DNA of 61,830 nucleotides from CAIWHR01 sp035541655 (GCA_035541655.1 DATKMY010000138.1:1-61830), one strand, 5' to 3'. Positions 34,913 through 44,300 are shown, counted from the stretch's first letter. The notes: generated by a model from the letters alone, not told the origin. A program made the numbers and translations.

Positions 34913-35076
34913 GGGGCCCCCGGGGATGGCGATGAAGGCGCACATCGTACGCCTTCACTGATCCGGCCGGCCCCCTGCCCCGGCCCGCGGGCGTTCCCGC
35001 CCCGTGTCGCGCGCCGCTTTTCGCGACCGTGCAGAGATTCGGAAACGGCGGAGGAGAAAGAGGCGCAGCGCCTTCC

Positions 35077-36603
35077 TCAGATATCCTCGACGGGGATGCG
35101 GCCCACCTTTGCTGCCGCCTCGAGCGTCCGGAAATCGCTCTCGGTCTGGTCGGCGTAGGCGGCAGCGAACCGCGCCAGTGCGCCGTCGAGCGCCGCGCCC
35201 TTGCCGCTGTAGCCGCTGATCGCCGCGGCGTCGCCAGCTTTGGCGTGCGCGCGCGCCAAAGCCGCGCCGCAATGGTGCGCGTAGTCGAGCAGATGCGGGT
35301 AGTCCATCGTGTCAACGTTGGCAGCAGTCTTGCAATCGCGCAGCTGCCGCACGTAGAAGTCGACGCGCAGAGCCGGATCCGACGACCATCCCAGGAACAT
35401 ATCGCTTGCCGCCTGCATCAACCGCTGCCCCTCGACGACGCGTTCGCCGTGATTGCGATAAGGACTGCGCCCCGCATAGCGCTCGAGCACCGAAGCCCGC
35501 GCCTCCTTGAGCTGCAGAAAGAGCGAATCATCGTTACCGGCCATCAGCAGCGCCACGGCACAGCGGGTTCCGACGCTACCCACGCCGACGACCTTTATCG
35601 CGACGTCGACCAGCTCGAATCGCTCGAGCAGCGCGCGCCGGTCAGCGGGCAGCGTCGCGCGGTATTGCGCGAGCAGCCGGCGAACGTTGGTGATCGTGCG
35701 ATCGCCCTTGCGCGGGCGAAACACGAGCGGTGCCTCTTCCTTGATCTGGCGCGACGCGCCGACGATTTCGGTGAGTTTCGGGAACAGGTGCTCGGTCACC
35801 GGGTGCGGCGGCGCATCGGTCGCGAGCCTGCCGATCGAGTCGAAGTGAAGCTCGGCGACCTTCGCCGCGTCGATGCGCTGGTACCAGAGCTCGAGCGCAT
35901 GCATCTGCGCGTAGAGGGCCATGTGCCCGCGATAGGCTGCGCCCGCGGCCATCGTAGCTTCGGCGTTGCGCCCTTTCGAGAAGCCGAGATAGCGGCCGGC
36001 GATCGTGATGCTTGCCGCCAACCGCTTGAGATCCCACTCCCAGGGCGCCTGCAGCGTCTCGTCGAAGTCGTTGACGTCGAAGACCAGATGCCGCTCGGGA
36101 GTGGCGAAACCGCCGAAGTTCATCAGATGCGCATCGCCGCACGCCTGCACGCGGATTCCGCTCGCCGGCGTCCTCGCGAGGTCGTACGCCATGATCGCGG
36201 CGGCGCCTCGCAGGAAGGCGAAAGGGGAATGAAGCATCCGGCCGTAGCGAATGGGTACGAGCGAGGGCACCCGGTTGCGGTTGGAAGCTTCCAGCATCGC
36301 GACGACGTCGCGTCCCTTGCGCGACACCCTGTAGACGCCGTGCGACGAACGGGGAGTCTTTGCCCGCAATTCCCGGCCCGCACCGCGGCGGGCGTTCGCG
36401 TCGCGCGAACCAAGCAGTTTCGCTACGGATCGCTTGTCGAGCCGGCCATCCGTTCGGCCACTGCCGGGTTCTGAAGCGCGCGGCCTGCTCGACATTGACT
36501 TGTCGGAATGAAGGAAAGGATGAGCCTCCGCTCGCAACGCCGGAAACGTTTCGAGCGGCGACACCGTGCAGGTCATGATACGCCCCGCGAGGGGAGGGTT
36601 CAC
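35077..36603 (-). CDS. DUF2252-family protein
   Basis: Up to 508 residues. Recognised by the family segments VQACGDAHLMNFGGFATPER, FDVNDFDETLQAPWEWDLKR, VVGVGSVGTRCAVALLMAG and the repeated GDAHL/D-rich active-site-like region. These look like the nucleotide- and metal-binding residues of a kinase- or phosphotransferase-like fold, but the reaction is unknown. The GTG at 36603 overlaps the stop of the pyruvate kinase gene (GTGA), so the two are coupled; later starts at 36576 and 36495 are possible. The pairing suggests a function tied to central carbon flux or phosphorylation. Confidence 0.85.
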   Translation of the reverse strand: MNPPLAGRIMTCTVSPLETFPALRAEAHPFLHSDKSMSSRPRASEPGSGRTDGRLDKRSVAKLLGSRDANARRGAGRELRAKTPRSSHGVYRVSRKGRDVVAMLEASNRNRVPSLVPIRYGRMLHSPFAFLRGAAAIMAYDLARTPASGIRVQACGDAHLMNFGGFATPERHLVFDVNDFDETLQAPWEWDLKRLAASITIAGRYLGFSKGRNAEATMAAGAAYRGHMALYAQMHALELWYQRIDAAKVAELHFDSIGRLATDAPPHPVTEHLFPKLTEIVGASRQIKEEAPLVFRPRKGDRTITNVRRLLAQYRATLPADRRALLERFELVDVAIKVVGVGSVGTRCAVALLMAGNDDSLFLQLKEARASVLERYAGRSPYRNHGERVVEGQRLMQAASDMFLGWSSDPALRVDFYVRQLRDCKTAANVDTMDYPHLLDYAHHCGAALARAHAKAGDAAAISGYSGKGAALDGALARFAAAYADQTESDFRTLEAAAKVGRIPVEDI

Positions 36604-38585
36604 CGGCGCCCGTCCGGCACTTTGCTGTTATCCGTGCCAAAGACCCCTCCGCGGGGCGATCCGCGGGGGCTCGACGCCGCCGGCGCTTCGCTGCGCGCGC
36701 CGTGCTCCGACTTCGAGCCGTTGACGTCCGACACGCGGAGCTTGCGCAGCCTCGCGGTCTTCTTGTGCTGGTGCTCCGACATCCTTTCCAGCACGTCGAT
36801 CAGAAAGCGCAGCGTCTGGCGGATGTAGGGTCCCTTGTTGAGCATCACGCACTCGGCGCGGCTGCCCATCGCCGCGTCGGTGACCTCGGCGCGGGACGGC
36901 ATCCCTCCTTTGGCGAGCGATTCGAGCACCTGCGTGGCCCAGACCACCGGCACATGCGCGGCCTCGCACAGCCAGAGGATCTCTTCCTGCACCTCGGAGA
37001 GCCGCTCGAAGCCAACCTCGACTCCGAGATCGCCACGGGCGACCATCACGGCCACCCGCGGATGCCGCATCGCAGTGAGCAGCAGCATCGGCAGCCCGTC
37101 GAACGCACGCTGCGTCTCGATCTTCAGCACGATGCCGAGCTGCTGCGCGTCGAGCTTTTGCATCTCGACGATGAGCGCCTCGATGTCCTCCGGACGCTGG
37201 ACGAAGGAGAGCGCCACCATGTCGGCGTTCTTCGCGACCGCCGCGAGGTCCTCGATGTCCCTCGCGGTCAATGCCGGCAGCGCGATCTGCGATTCCGGCA
37301 GGTTGATGCCTTTCTCGGCCTTGAGTCTGGCCGCGCCGCCGGCCACGGCGGTGATCTCCACTCGCAGGCGGTCGGCGAGCGCGCCACGGATCACGCCCCG
37401 TATCTTCCCGTCGTCGAAGAGCATGGGTTCGCCGACGCGAACGCTCGTGAACACCTCCGCCAGCGCACACGATACTGTCGGCGCTTCCAGTGTCTTGCCG
37501 TCGTCGTCGCGGACCGCGTCGCGGCCGGGCGCCTCTCCGTAGGCGACATCTAGCGTGTCGCCTACGTGCAGCGCGATCGACTCCTCCATCGAAGGCAGCG
37601 CACCGATCTTGCCGCGTGCAACGACGCGTCCCCGCCGCTTCAGCACGAGCGGAGTTCCGGGGACGACGTAGGCCGTGGTGTCGGTCTCGCACAGGCAAAC
37701 GCCAGGTCGGACCTCGATGACGTCGAGCAGGCGCTTTCGCTTGCGTGTGTCCGCGAGGACCACGGAGTCGCCCCTTCTCGCCTTGTCGAGGATTCCACCC
37801 ACGATGGGAATCGCCGGCTCGCCGGTGTCGGACTCGTCGGGGCGCGCGGCTAGTCTCACGTGTGCAGGCTGTGTAACCCGTCCGAGCACGTCGCGAACCG
37901 GTCGCCACTTCGCGACCGCGGGGCCCGCGGCCATCGGTCCCGTGCGGAGCTTGGGCCCAGCAAGGTCGAACGACACGAGACATCGCCGGCCGCTCTCGCG
38001 CTCCGCCTTGCGCAGATGCTTGACCATCCGTTCCCACACCCTGCGGCTGTCGTGGGCGCAATTGACACGCATGATGCCCATGCCCGCGTCGAGGAGGCCG
38101 CGGATCACGTCCGGGTCGTCCGCCGCCTCACCGGGCATCGTGACCATGATCCTGGTGTCGCGGCCCTTCGGGGCCGGTCCAAGTATCGCGTTTGCATGCT
38201 CGGCGAGCAGCGCGTCGCCGGTGTCGAACGTGACGGGCGGTTGATCGGACAGCTCATGTGCGCCGGGCCTGGCCCGCAGCGTGTCGAGCACTTCGAGCAC
38301 CGCTTGCAGCGATGCCATCACGTGCGCTTCCATGCGCCCCAGCGAGCTCAGCCCGAGCCGCGCGAGGTCGTCCTGCAGTTGCCTCACGTCGTGCCTGCGC
38401 ACGGCGAGATAGTGGACGAGGTTGTGCGCGCTCTCGCGCATCGACGGCGCGACGGCTTCCAGCTCCGGTGCGAATTCCCGCTCGGCGGCGAGTGCCGCCT
38501 GCCGCAACTCCGCGACGCCCCGCGCCGTGCGTTCGAGTCGCAAGGCTTTTGAGACTTCACGCTCGGTGCGCTGCTTGATCGTCAT
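36600..38585 (-). CDS. atypical pyruvate kinase with N-terminal extension
   Basis: 661 residues against about 470-480 for standard pyruvate kinase. The first 130 or so residues are a helical extension of no known family. The barrel starts at TRIMVTMPGEAADDP near residue 143, with INLPESQIALPALT, VALSFVQRPEDIEAL, the Lys/Glu pair in LKIETQRAFDGLP and the substrate loop VMVARGDLGVEVGFE. It follows with WATQVLESLAKGGMPSRAEVTD, including the conserved PTRAE-like site (PSRAE). The K+/ADP site NCAHDSR replaces the usual N-x-SHG. The regular C-terminal allosteric domain appears shortened and ends in a Ser/Gly-rich tail. It is probably a divergent, plant-chloroplast-like or regulatory isoform. Confidence 0.85.
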   Translation of the reverse strand: MTIKQRTEREVSKALRLERTARGVAELRQAALAAEREFAPELEAVAPSMRESAHNLVHYLAVRRHDVRQLQDDLARLGLSSLGRMEAHVMASLQAVLEVLDTLRARPGAHELSDQPPVTFDTGDALLAEHANAILGPAPKGRDTRIMVTMPGEAADDPDVIRGLLDAGMGIMRVNCAHDSRRVWERMVKHLRKAERESGRRCLVSFDLAGPKLRTGPMAAGPAVAKWRPVRDVLGRVTQPAHVRLAARPDESDTGEPAIPIVGGILDKARRGDSVVLADTRKRKRLLDVIEVRPGVCLCETDTTAYVVPGTPLVLKRRGRVVARGKIGALPSMEESIALHVGDTLDVAYGEAPGRDAVRDDDGKTLEAPTVSCALAEVFTSVRVGEPMLFDDGKIRGVIRGALADRLRVEITAVAGGAARLKAEKGINLPESQIALPALTARDIEDLAAVAKNADMVALSFVQRPEDIEALIVEMQKLDAQQLGIVLKIETQRAFDGLPMLLLTAMRHPRVAVMVARGDLGVEVGFERLSEVQEEILWLCEAAHVPVVWATQVLESLAKGGMPSRAEVTDAAMGSRAECVMLNKGPYIRQTLRFLIDVLERMSEHQHKKTARLRKLRVSDVNGSKSEHGARSEAPAASSPRGSPRGGVFGTDNSKVPDGRR

Positions 38586-39010
38586 GGTCGTCTTGAAGCG
38601 AGTGCCTTGAAGTCGGTCACCTCCGCCAGGCTCCGGCTCGGCGGCTCTGGCAGCGATCGCTCGACTTTTGACTTAGCGCGCGGAATCCAATCCGGACGCG
38701 GAGATCCGGCCGCCCGCCCACCCGGTTATCCACCGAGATTCCGGATAAAACTCGGTCCGCTCTTGTGGTCCAACCCTGCAAGGCGGATTTTCATTCTACG
38801 ACACGCGCTTTCGGGCGCCGGGCGTGCACGCACGGGGCGAGTCATAAGCGACGTTCGGCAGCGGCGCCGGATCCCTCGCTACGAGCGCCCAGCGGTCAGT
38901 TTCCGCGCCCTATGTTTCGGGGTTGTTACGGCGCATGCCGCTTTGACCGAGCTTCCGCCCCAGGGAGAGAGCCTCGGCGCTGGAGAATCCCGTTATCGCC
39001 GAAACCCGGG
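38586..39010. other. 425-bp intergenic region
   Basis: Separates the minus-strand GNAT (stop at 39011) from the pyruvate kinase start (38585). No gene-like frame is seen. A cluster of short inverted repeats around TATCC and GGATA (about 38724-38750) and CCGAG and CTCGG may be a leader or operator for pyruvate kinase; nothing specific is recognised. Confidence 0.5.
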
Positions 39011-39559
39011 TCACCCCGCCGCCTGGCGGCGCTCGGGCGTCGGGAGCATGCTGGCGACGACGAGGCTCTCGTCCTGCAGGCTGCCACGGAGCCGAAAGCC
39101 GAGTCGCGTCGCGAACCTGAGCATCGCGCGGTTGTCGCACTTGATCTCGCCGAAGAGGCGGCGCACGCCCCTGCGCCAGGCAACGGCCCGCAGCCGCGTC
39201 ACGAGCTGCGTTCCGAGCCCTCGTCGCTGGAACTCGTCGGCGACCGCGATTGCGAACTCCGCGGTGCCGCTCTGCGCTTCGAGCGCGTAGCGCGCCTCGG
39301 CGACGATCGCCGTGCGCTCCTGCTGCGCGTTCACCGCAACCAGCGCCAATCCGCGGGCGGGATCCACGTTGACGAAGCGCTCCAATTGCGCGGCCGACAA
39401 CTCGGCGAGCGCGACGAAAAAACGAAAGCGCCGCGACCGCGCGGAAAGCCGGCGAACGAAATCCTGCAGCAGCGGCGCGTCGTCGAGCCTGACGGGGCGG
39501 ACCGTCACCTCCGATCCATCGGCCAGGCGCACCGCTTGTGCCTCGCTGGTCATCATCAT
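39011..39559 (-). CDS. GNAT-family N-acetyltransferase coupled to the sigma factor
   Basis: The 182-residue protein starts with three consecutive ATGs (MMMTSEAQAVRLADGSEVTV). VRPVRLDDAPLLQDFVRRLS is a common opening of single-domain protein acetyltransferases of the Pat type. It has the acetyl-CoA motif VADEFQRRGLGTQLVTRL and the later NRAMLRFATRLGFRLRG. The first ATG overlaps the TGA of the ECF sigma gene, so it is translated with it. An anti-sigma factor would normally occupy this position. Confidence 0.85.
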   Translation of the reverse strand: MMMTSEAQAVRLADGSEVTVRPVRLDDAPLLQDFVRRLSARSRRFRFFVALAELSAAQLERFVNVDPARGLALVAVNAQQERTAIVAEARYALEAQSGTAEFAIAVADEFQRRGLGTQLVTRLRAVAWRRGVRRLFGEIKCDNRAMLRFATRLGFRLRGSLQDESLVVASMLPTPERRQAAG

Positions 39560-40095
39560 GGCGACACTCTCCGCTTCAACTTGTCGCGGGCGCGCGAAAG
39601 TCGCGACATCACGGTTCCGATCGGTATCCCGAGCGTCGCGGCGACCTCTTCGTAGCGCATTCCTTCGACCGCGACCAGCATGAGCACTTCGCGCTGCTCG
39701 GGCGGCAAGCGGCGCACGTGCTGCATCACTTCGCGCAATTCGACACGCGCCGTCGGATCGTCGTTGCCTGCGACCTGCAACGCGGCGCCGTTCTCGCCCT
39801 CCGCGTCGAGCGAGATGTTTGCCGCGTCGCGCCCGACCGTCGTCAGCTGATTGACGAAGACGTTGTGCATGATCGTGAACAGCCACGCGCGCAGATCGGA
39901 TCCCGGGCGCCAGTGGTCGCGCTTGTCCCAGGCGCGAGTCAGGGTGTCCTGTACGAGATCGTCGCTGCGCGCGGGATTGCCGGTCAGGACGAGGGCGTAC
40001 CGACGCAACCGCGGAATCACCGGCGCCAACTCGTTCTCGCCAAAGCCGGCGGGGGCCGCGGAAGCCGGCGACGCGCAAGTGAGAAGAGTGCTCAC
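39556..40095 (-). CDS. ECF-family RNA polymerase sigma factor
   Basis: The 179-residue protein has region 2 (PARSDDLVQDTLTRAWDKRD, then LRAWLFTIMHNVFVN) and region 4 (LPPEQREVLMLVAVEGMRY, then EEVAATLGIPIGTVMSRLSR), the two domains of group-4 sigma factors. The start is GTG at 40095 (MSTLLTCASP); an earlier TTG at 40125 is possible. No anti-sigma gene is adjacent; the coupled partner is a GNAT. The promoters it reads cannot be deduced. Confidence 0.88.
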   Translation of the reverse strand: MSTLLTCASPASAAPAGFGENELAPVIPRLRRYALVLTGNPARSDDLVQDTLTRAWDKRDHWRPGSDLRAWLFTIMHNVFVNQLTTVGRDAANISLDAEGENGAALQVAGNDDPTARVELREVMQHVRRLPPEQREVLMLVAVEGMRYEEVAATLGIPIGTVMSRLSRARDKLKRRVSP

Positions 40096-40322
40096 GGATC
40101 GGTAAATCCACCCTGATTCGCGCAAGCTGCGGCGACGGGGTTCCGTCGCTCGCGCAGCGCACCGCGTGCGCGCTCACGTGTCAGCGAAGCTTAGCGAGCT
40201 GTCGCAGCGGGAGAATTTCGCTGCCCCACGAGTTTTGTTTCGTTTGTTTCAGGGAGACGCCGCCCGGAGATTCCGCTTGGCGTCCTGGTTCGGACGCGTC
40301 CGGCGAGCCCGCCTCCGGCTGG

Positions 40323-41549
40323 CTAGGCCTCGTCGAAAAGCGACGGCGCTTCGTGCGCGGCTCGCGGCGTCGCAGGTACGTCGGCGGGAGAAAGCGCGCC
40401 GGCACGCACGCCAAGCAAGCGGATCCGGCGGTCGAGCGGGACGCGCTTCAGGCACTCGCCCGCAGCCCGTCGAATCACCACGGCGTCGTCGGTCGCCCGT
40501 TCGATCGTCTTGTCGCGCGTCACCGTCTTGAAGTTGTCGTAGCGAAGCTTGAGCCCGATCGTCTTGCCGACATACCCCTTCCGCCGCAAATCGCCGGCCA
40601 CGCCCTCGCAAAGCGCGGTGAAGATCGCCGAGAGCTCGGCGCGATCGCGCTGCGCCGAGAGATCACGGTCGAACGTCGTCTCGCGGCTGATCGATTTCGG
40701 CTCCATTTCGGTCAGCACGACCCGGTCGTCGCGACCGTGCGCCGCCTCGTGCATCCACGCGCCGTGAGCGCGGCCGAAATGCTCGACGAGCCACGCCGGA
40801 TCGGCGGCCGCCAGCTCGCCGATCGTCCGGACGCCGAGCGCCTCGAGGCGCGCGCTCGACTTCGGGCCGATCCCGTTGATCCTGCGCGGCGGCAGCGGCC
40901 AGATGCGGCGCGGGACGTCCTCCATACGCAACAGCGTTAGGCCGTCGGGCTTGTCGAGCTCGGAGGCCATCTTGGCGAGCAGCTTGTTCGGGGCCACGCC
41001 GATCGAGCACGTGAGCCCGGTCGCCGCGCGTACGGCCTCGCGGATCGATTGCGCTACTTCGCCGGCGCGCCACCATCGATCGCCAACCGGCTCGTCGAGC
41101 TCGGCGTCGGCGGATGGAGGCTCGACATCGGTGAGCTCGATGTAGATCTCGTCGATGCCGTTGTCCTGGATCAGCGGCGCGACCGCCCGGACCGCGGCCT
41201 TGAACAGGCGCGAATACTTGCGATACGCGTCGAAGTCGGTCGGTAAAAGCACCGTATCGGGCGCAAGCTGCGCCGCCTTCATCAGCCCCATCGCCGAATG
41301 CAGTCCGAGCTTGCGCGCCTCGTAGGTCGCCGTCGTGATGACGCCGCGCCCCACGTAGCCGCGCAGCGTCGAAAACGTCCGCACGACGCGTCCCGTGCCC
41401 GGGTCCACGGTTTCGACGGGCTGGTGACGGCGTCCGCCGCCGATCACGACGGGCCGGCCTTGGAGCTCGGGGTAGCGCAGGAGCTCGACGGACGCATAGA
41501 AAGCGTCCATGTCGAGATGCGCGATCAGCCGGATGGTGTCCGTAGCCAT
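40323..41549 (-). CDS. dinB: DNA polymerase IV (Y family)
   Basis: The 408-residue translesion polymerase has the first metal site HLDMDAFYASVELL near residue 12, second catalytic motif GIDEIYIEL near 130 (the usual form is S-x-D-E-A-Y-L-D), then CSIGVAPNKLLAKMAS, the helix-hairpin-helix INGIGPKSSARLEALG and a little-finger domain (RETTFDRDL). The C-terminus SLFDEA may bind the beta clamp. Length fits a slightly long DinB (usual about 350-400). The Ile in place of Ala in the active-site motif is notable. No LexA-like box was found by eye. Confidence 0.92.
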   Translation of the reverse strand: MATDTIRLIAHLDMDAFYASVELLRYPELQGRPVVIGGGRRHQPVETVDPGTGRVVRTFSTLRGYVGRGVITTATYEARKLGLHSAMGLMKAAQLAPDTVLLPTDFDAYRKYSRLFKAAVRAVAPLIQDNGIDEIYIELTDVEPPSADAELDEPVGDRWWRAGEVAQSIREAVRAATGLTCSIGVAPNKLLAKMASELDKPDGLTLLRMEDVPRRIWPLPPRRINGIGPKSSARLEALGVRTIGELAAADPAWLVEHFGRAHGAWMHEAAHGRDDRVVLTEMEPKSISRETTFDRDLSAQRDRAELSAIFTALCEGVAGDLRRKGYVGKTIGLKLRYDNFKTVTRDKTIERATDDAVVIRRAAGECLKRVPLDRRIRLLGVRAGALSPADVPATPRAAHEAPSLFDEA

Positions 41550-41643
41550 GGCGAGCGCCGGCGAGCAGCCGGCGGCTACAGTCTAGCCAGACGCCCATCG
41601 CGCGGCTATGCGGGCGCGGTGCCGTCGCGATAAAATTGCGAGC

Positions 41644-41922
41644 ATGAGCCACAAGCACGACAACCTGATCCGCGCGATCTTTCACGATCCGATCAGCGGC
41701 AACCTGCAGTGGCGGGAGATCGAGTCGCTGCTTCGCCATCTCGGCGCGTCGATCGAGTCGCTGTCCGGAACGCGCATCCGGGTGAAACTGAACGGCGCTG
41801 AAGGCATCCTGCATCGTCCGCACGGCGGCAACTCGCTCGGCCGCCAGGATGTGCAGCACTTGCGCGAATACCTCGCGCACGCGCGCGTCACGCCCTCGCT
41901 CTACGAGAGCCGTAAACCCTAG
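41644..41922 (+). CDS. HicA-like toxin-family protein, no HicB nearby
   Basis: The 92-residue protein resembles the HicA mRNA-interferase fold (double-stranded-RNA-binding-like): WREIESLLRHLGASIESLSG, then RIRVKLNGAEGILHRPHGG with the expected His in HRPHGG, and DVQHLREYLAHARVTP. A HicB antitoxin would normally follow at once, but the next gene is an exported protein. The protein may therefore be a stand-alone, domesticated relative. Confidence 0.75.
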   Translation: MSHKHDNLIRAIFHDPISGNLQWREIESLLRHLGASIESLSGTRIRVKLNGAEGILHRPHGGNSLGRQDVQHLREYLAHARVTPSLYESRKP

Positions 41923-42012
41923 CGTGCGTCGCGGGACGTGGCGCCGGGCGAGCGCGCGCTCGCGCGGTCGATCATCGGGGCCGCGGCGCGCGCCTTTTTG
42001 CCGGAGGTCGGC

Positions 42013-42585
42013 GTGAAGACTGAAACGATTGCGGCAATCGCGCTCGGCGCGGCGTTGTGCGTTCCCGCAGCCGGTGGCGCGTGGGGCCAGATGCCGGGTG
42101 GACAAGGCGGGCGAGGCGGAAGGGGCGGGCAGCCGCAGGGACCGGCCCCGAGCGCAGAAACGCGCGGGCCGGCGCAAATTCAGGTGAACCCGGACGAGCT
42201 CGCGCGCAGTCAGTTGCAGGATTTTGACGATGACCTGAATCTCGCCCCGACCCAGCGCGTCGCCTGGAAGGCCTATTCGAGCAAGATCCTGCAGCTCGCC
42301 GATGACGTCGGGCGCAATCGCAACGCGTTGCGCTTTCCGAAGGGCACGGCACCGGAGCAGCTCGAATTCGTCGCGCAGGTGTTGCGCAACCGCCTGACTG
42401 CCGTCGAAGACATCGTCGACGCCGGGAAGGCGCTTTATGCCGTTCTGACGCCCGCGCAGCGGGAAATCGCCGACGCGCGCCTCGCGCGCATCGCCGTTCC
42501 GTTGATCGCGCCCGCGCAGGCGGCGATGATGGCGAGCGGGCGAGCGAGACCGCCTGCGGGAAGCCCACCCGAGGGCGCGCGCTAG
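42013..42585 (+). CDS. exported LTXXQ (Spy/CpxP-like) protein
   Basis: 190 residues. Signal peptide MKTETIAAIALGAALCVPAAGGAWG is followed by a Gly/Gln-rich linker (GGQGGRGGRGGQPQG). A helical domain then has LAPTQRVAWKAYSSKI and LTPAQREIADARL, the paired LTxxQ-type motifs of the Spy/CpxP family of periplasmic chaperone-like stress proteins. Start GTG at 42013 with GGAGG just upstream; a longer frame from 41938 lacks a site. It ends eight bases before prfC. Family membership is a motif-level call. Confidence 0.7.
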   Translation: MKTETIAAIALGAALCVPAAGGAWGQMPGGQGGRGGRGGQPQGPAPSAETRGPAQIQVNPDELARSQLQDFDDDLNLAPTQRVAWKAYSSKILQLADDVGRNRNALRFPKGTAPEQLEFVAQVLRNRLTAVEDIVDAGKALYAVLTPAQREIADARLARIAVPLIAPAQAAMMASGRARPPAGSPPEGAR

Positions 42586-42593
42586 GGTCGACG

Positions 42594-44213
42594 ATGAACC
42601 AGCTCTCCTATCCGCCCGATCTCGTGCGCGACGTCGCGAAGCGCCGTACGTTCGCGATCATCTCCCACCCCGACGCGGGCAAGACGACCCTCACCGAGAA
42701 GCTGCTCCTCTACGGCGGCGCAATCCAGATGGCCGGCACCGTGAAGGCGCGCAAGAGCAAGCGCCATGCGACCTCCGACTGGATGGAGGTCGAGAAGCAA
42801 CGCGGAATCTCGGTGACGAGCTCGGTGATGCAGTTCGAGTACGCAGGACACACGATCAACCTGCTCGACACGCCGGGTCACGAGGATTTCTCGGAGGACA
42901 CCTATCGCGTGCTGACCGCAGTCGATGCCGCGGTGATGGTGATCGACGCGGCGAAGGGCGTCGAAGCGCAGACGATCAAGCTGCTCGAGGTCTGCCGGCT
43001 GCGCGCGACGCCGATCATCACGTTCGTCAACAAGATGGACCGAGAGGTGCGCGAGCCGCTCGCCATCCTCGAGGAGATCGAGTCGGTGCTTGCGATCGAC
43101 TGCGCGCCGGTATCCTGGCCGATCGGGATGGGCAAGCGCTTTCGCGGCGTCTTCGACCTGATGCACGATCGGTTGCAGCGCTTCACGCCCGGCGAGGAAC
43201 GCTTGAGCGAGGAGGCCGAGCTGATCGCGGGGCTCGACAATCCGCGCCTCACCGCGCTCTTCCCCGACGAGATCGCGGCGCTGAGGCACGACGTCGATCT
43301 CGTTCGCAGCGCGAGCCATCCGTTCGACGCGGAATCGTTTCTCGCCGGCCGACAGACGCCGGTGTTCTTCGGCTCGGCGATCAACAATTTCGGCGTGCAG
43401 GAGATCCTGCGGGCATTGATCGACTGGGCGCCGCCCCCGCAGCCGCGCGACGGCGGCGCGCGCATCGTGAATCCGCCCGAAGCCCCGTTCTCCGGATTCG
43501 TCTTCAAGATCCAGGCGAACATGGACCCCAATCATCGCGACCGCATCGCGTTCTTTCGCGTGTGCTCCGGGCGCTACCGACCGGCGATGAAGGTGCGCCA
43601 TCTGCGCATGGGCCGCGAGATGAAGCTCGCGAACGTGCTGACGTTCATGGCGAACGAGCGCGTGGCGAGCGAGGATGCGGTGGCCGGCGACATCATCGGA
43701 ATTCACAATCACGGCCAGCTGTCGATCGGCGACACACTCACCGAGGGCGAAACGCTCGAATACAAGGGGATCCCTTATTTCGCGCCCGAGCTCTTTCGCG
43801 TAGCGCGGCCGCGCGACCCGTTCAAGTCGAAGCCGCTCACCAAGGGTTTGCGCGAGCTGGGCGAAGAGGGAGCGATTCAAGTGTTCGAGTCCGCCGCGAG
43901 CGGCGCCTTGCTGCTCGGCGCCGTGGGTCCGCTGCAGTTCGAGATCGTCGCGCACCGCCTCGCGACGGAGTACAGAGTCGACGCTATCTACGACCCGGCC
44001 AACATCTCGACCGCGCGCTGGCTCACGTTCCCAGACGAAACCACGCGCCGCAACTTCGAGCGCGAGCAGGCCGCATCAATTGCGACCGACGTCGACGACA
44101 ATCCGGTATTTCTGGCGACCAACAAATACAACCTGCAGGTCACGATGGAGCGCTGGCCGAAGGTCGGCTTTCACGCGACGCGCGAGCACGGAAGGCGGCT
44201 CGCGCACGCGTGA
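42594..44213 (+). CDS. prfC: peptide chain release factor 3
   Basis: The 539-residue translational GTPase recycles RF1 and RF2 from the ribosome after termination. G1 is SHPDAGKTTLTEKLL near residue 22, the switch region RGISVTSSVMQFEY near 70, G3 DTPGHEDF near 90, G4 TFVNKMDRE near 143; domains 2 and 3 follow. The length is standard (about 530). ATG at 42594. Confidence 0.96.
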   Translation: MNQLSYPPDLVRDVAKRRTFAIISHPDAGKTTLTEKLLLYGGAIQMAGTVKARKSKRHATSDWMEVEKQRGISVTSSVMQFEYAGHTINLLDTPGHEDFSEDTYRVLTAVDAAVMVIDAAKGVEAQTIKLLEVCRLRATPIITFVNKMDREVREPLAILEEIESVLAIDCAPVSWPIGMGKRFRGVFDLMHDRLQRFTPGEERLSEEAELIAGLDNPRLTALFPDEIAALRHDVDLVRSASHPFDAESFLAGRQTPVFFGSAINNFGVQEILRALIDWAPPPQPRDGGARIVNPPEAPFSGFVFKIQANMDPNHRDRIAFFRVCSGRYRPAMKVRHLRMGREMKLANVLTFMANERVASEDAVAGDIIGIHNHGQLSIGDTLTEGETLEYKGIPYFAPELFRVARPRDPFKSKPLTKGLRELGEEGAIQVFESAASGALLLGAVGPLQFEIVAHRLATEYRVDAIYDPANISTARWLTFPDETTRRNFEREQAASIATDVDDNPVFLATNKYNLQVTMERWPKVGFHATREHGRRLAHA

Positions 44214-44300
44214 AACCGAGGTCGGAAACGCGTTTCTGCTCCAGCGCGACCGCGCCTTTTACATGGCAGCAGGAAATTCGCCTCTGACCTGCCTTCGTCG

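Noticed and set aside
38724..38760. Possible terminator or riboswitch upstream of the pyruvate kinase gene
   Set aside because: Only short overlapping inverted repeats with no T tract and no known riboswitch core.
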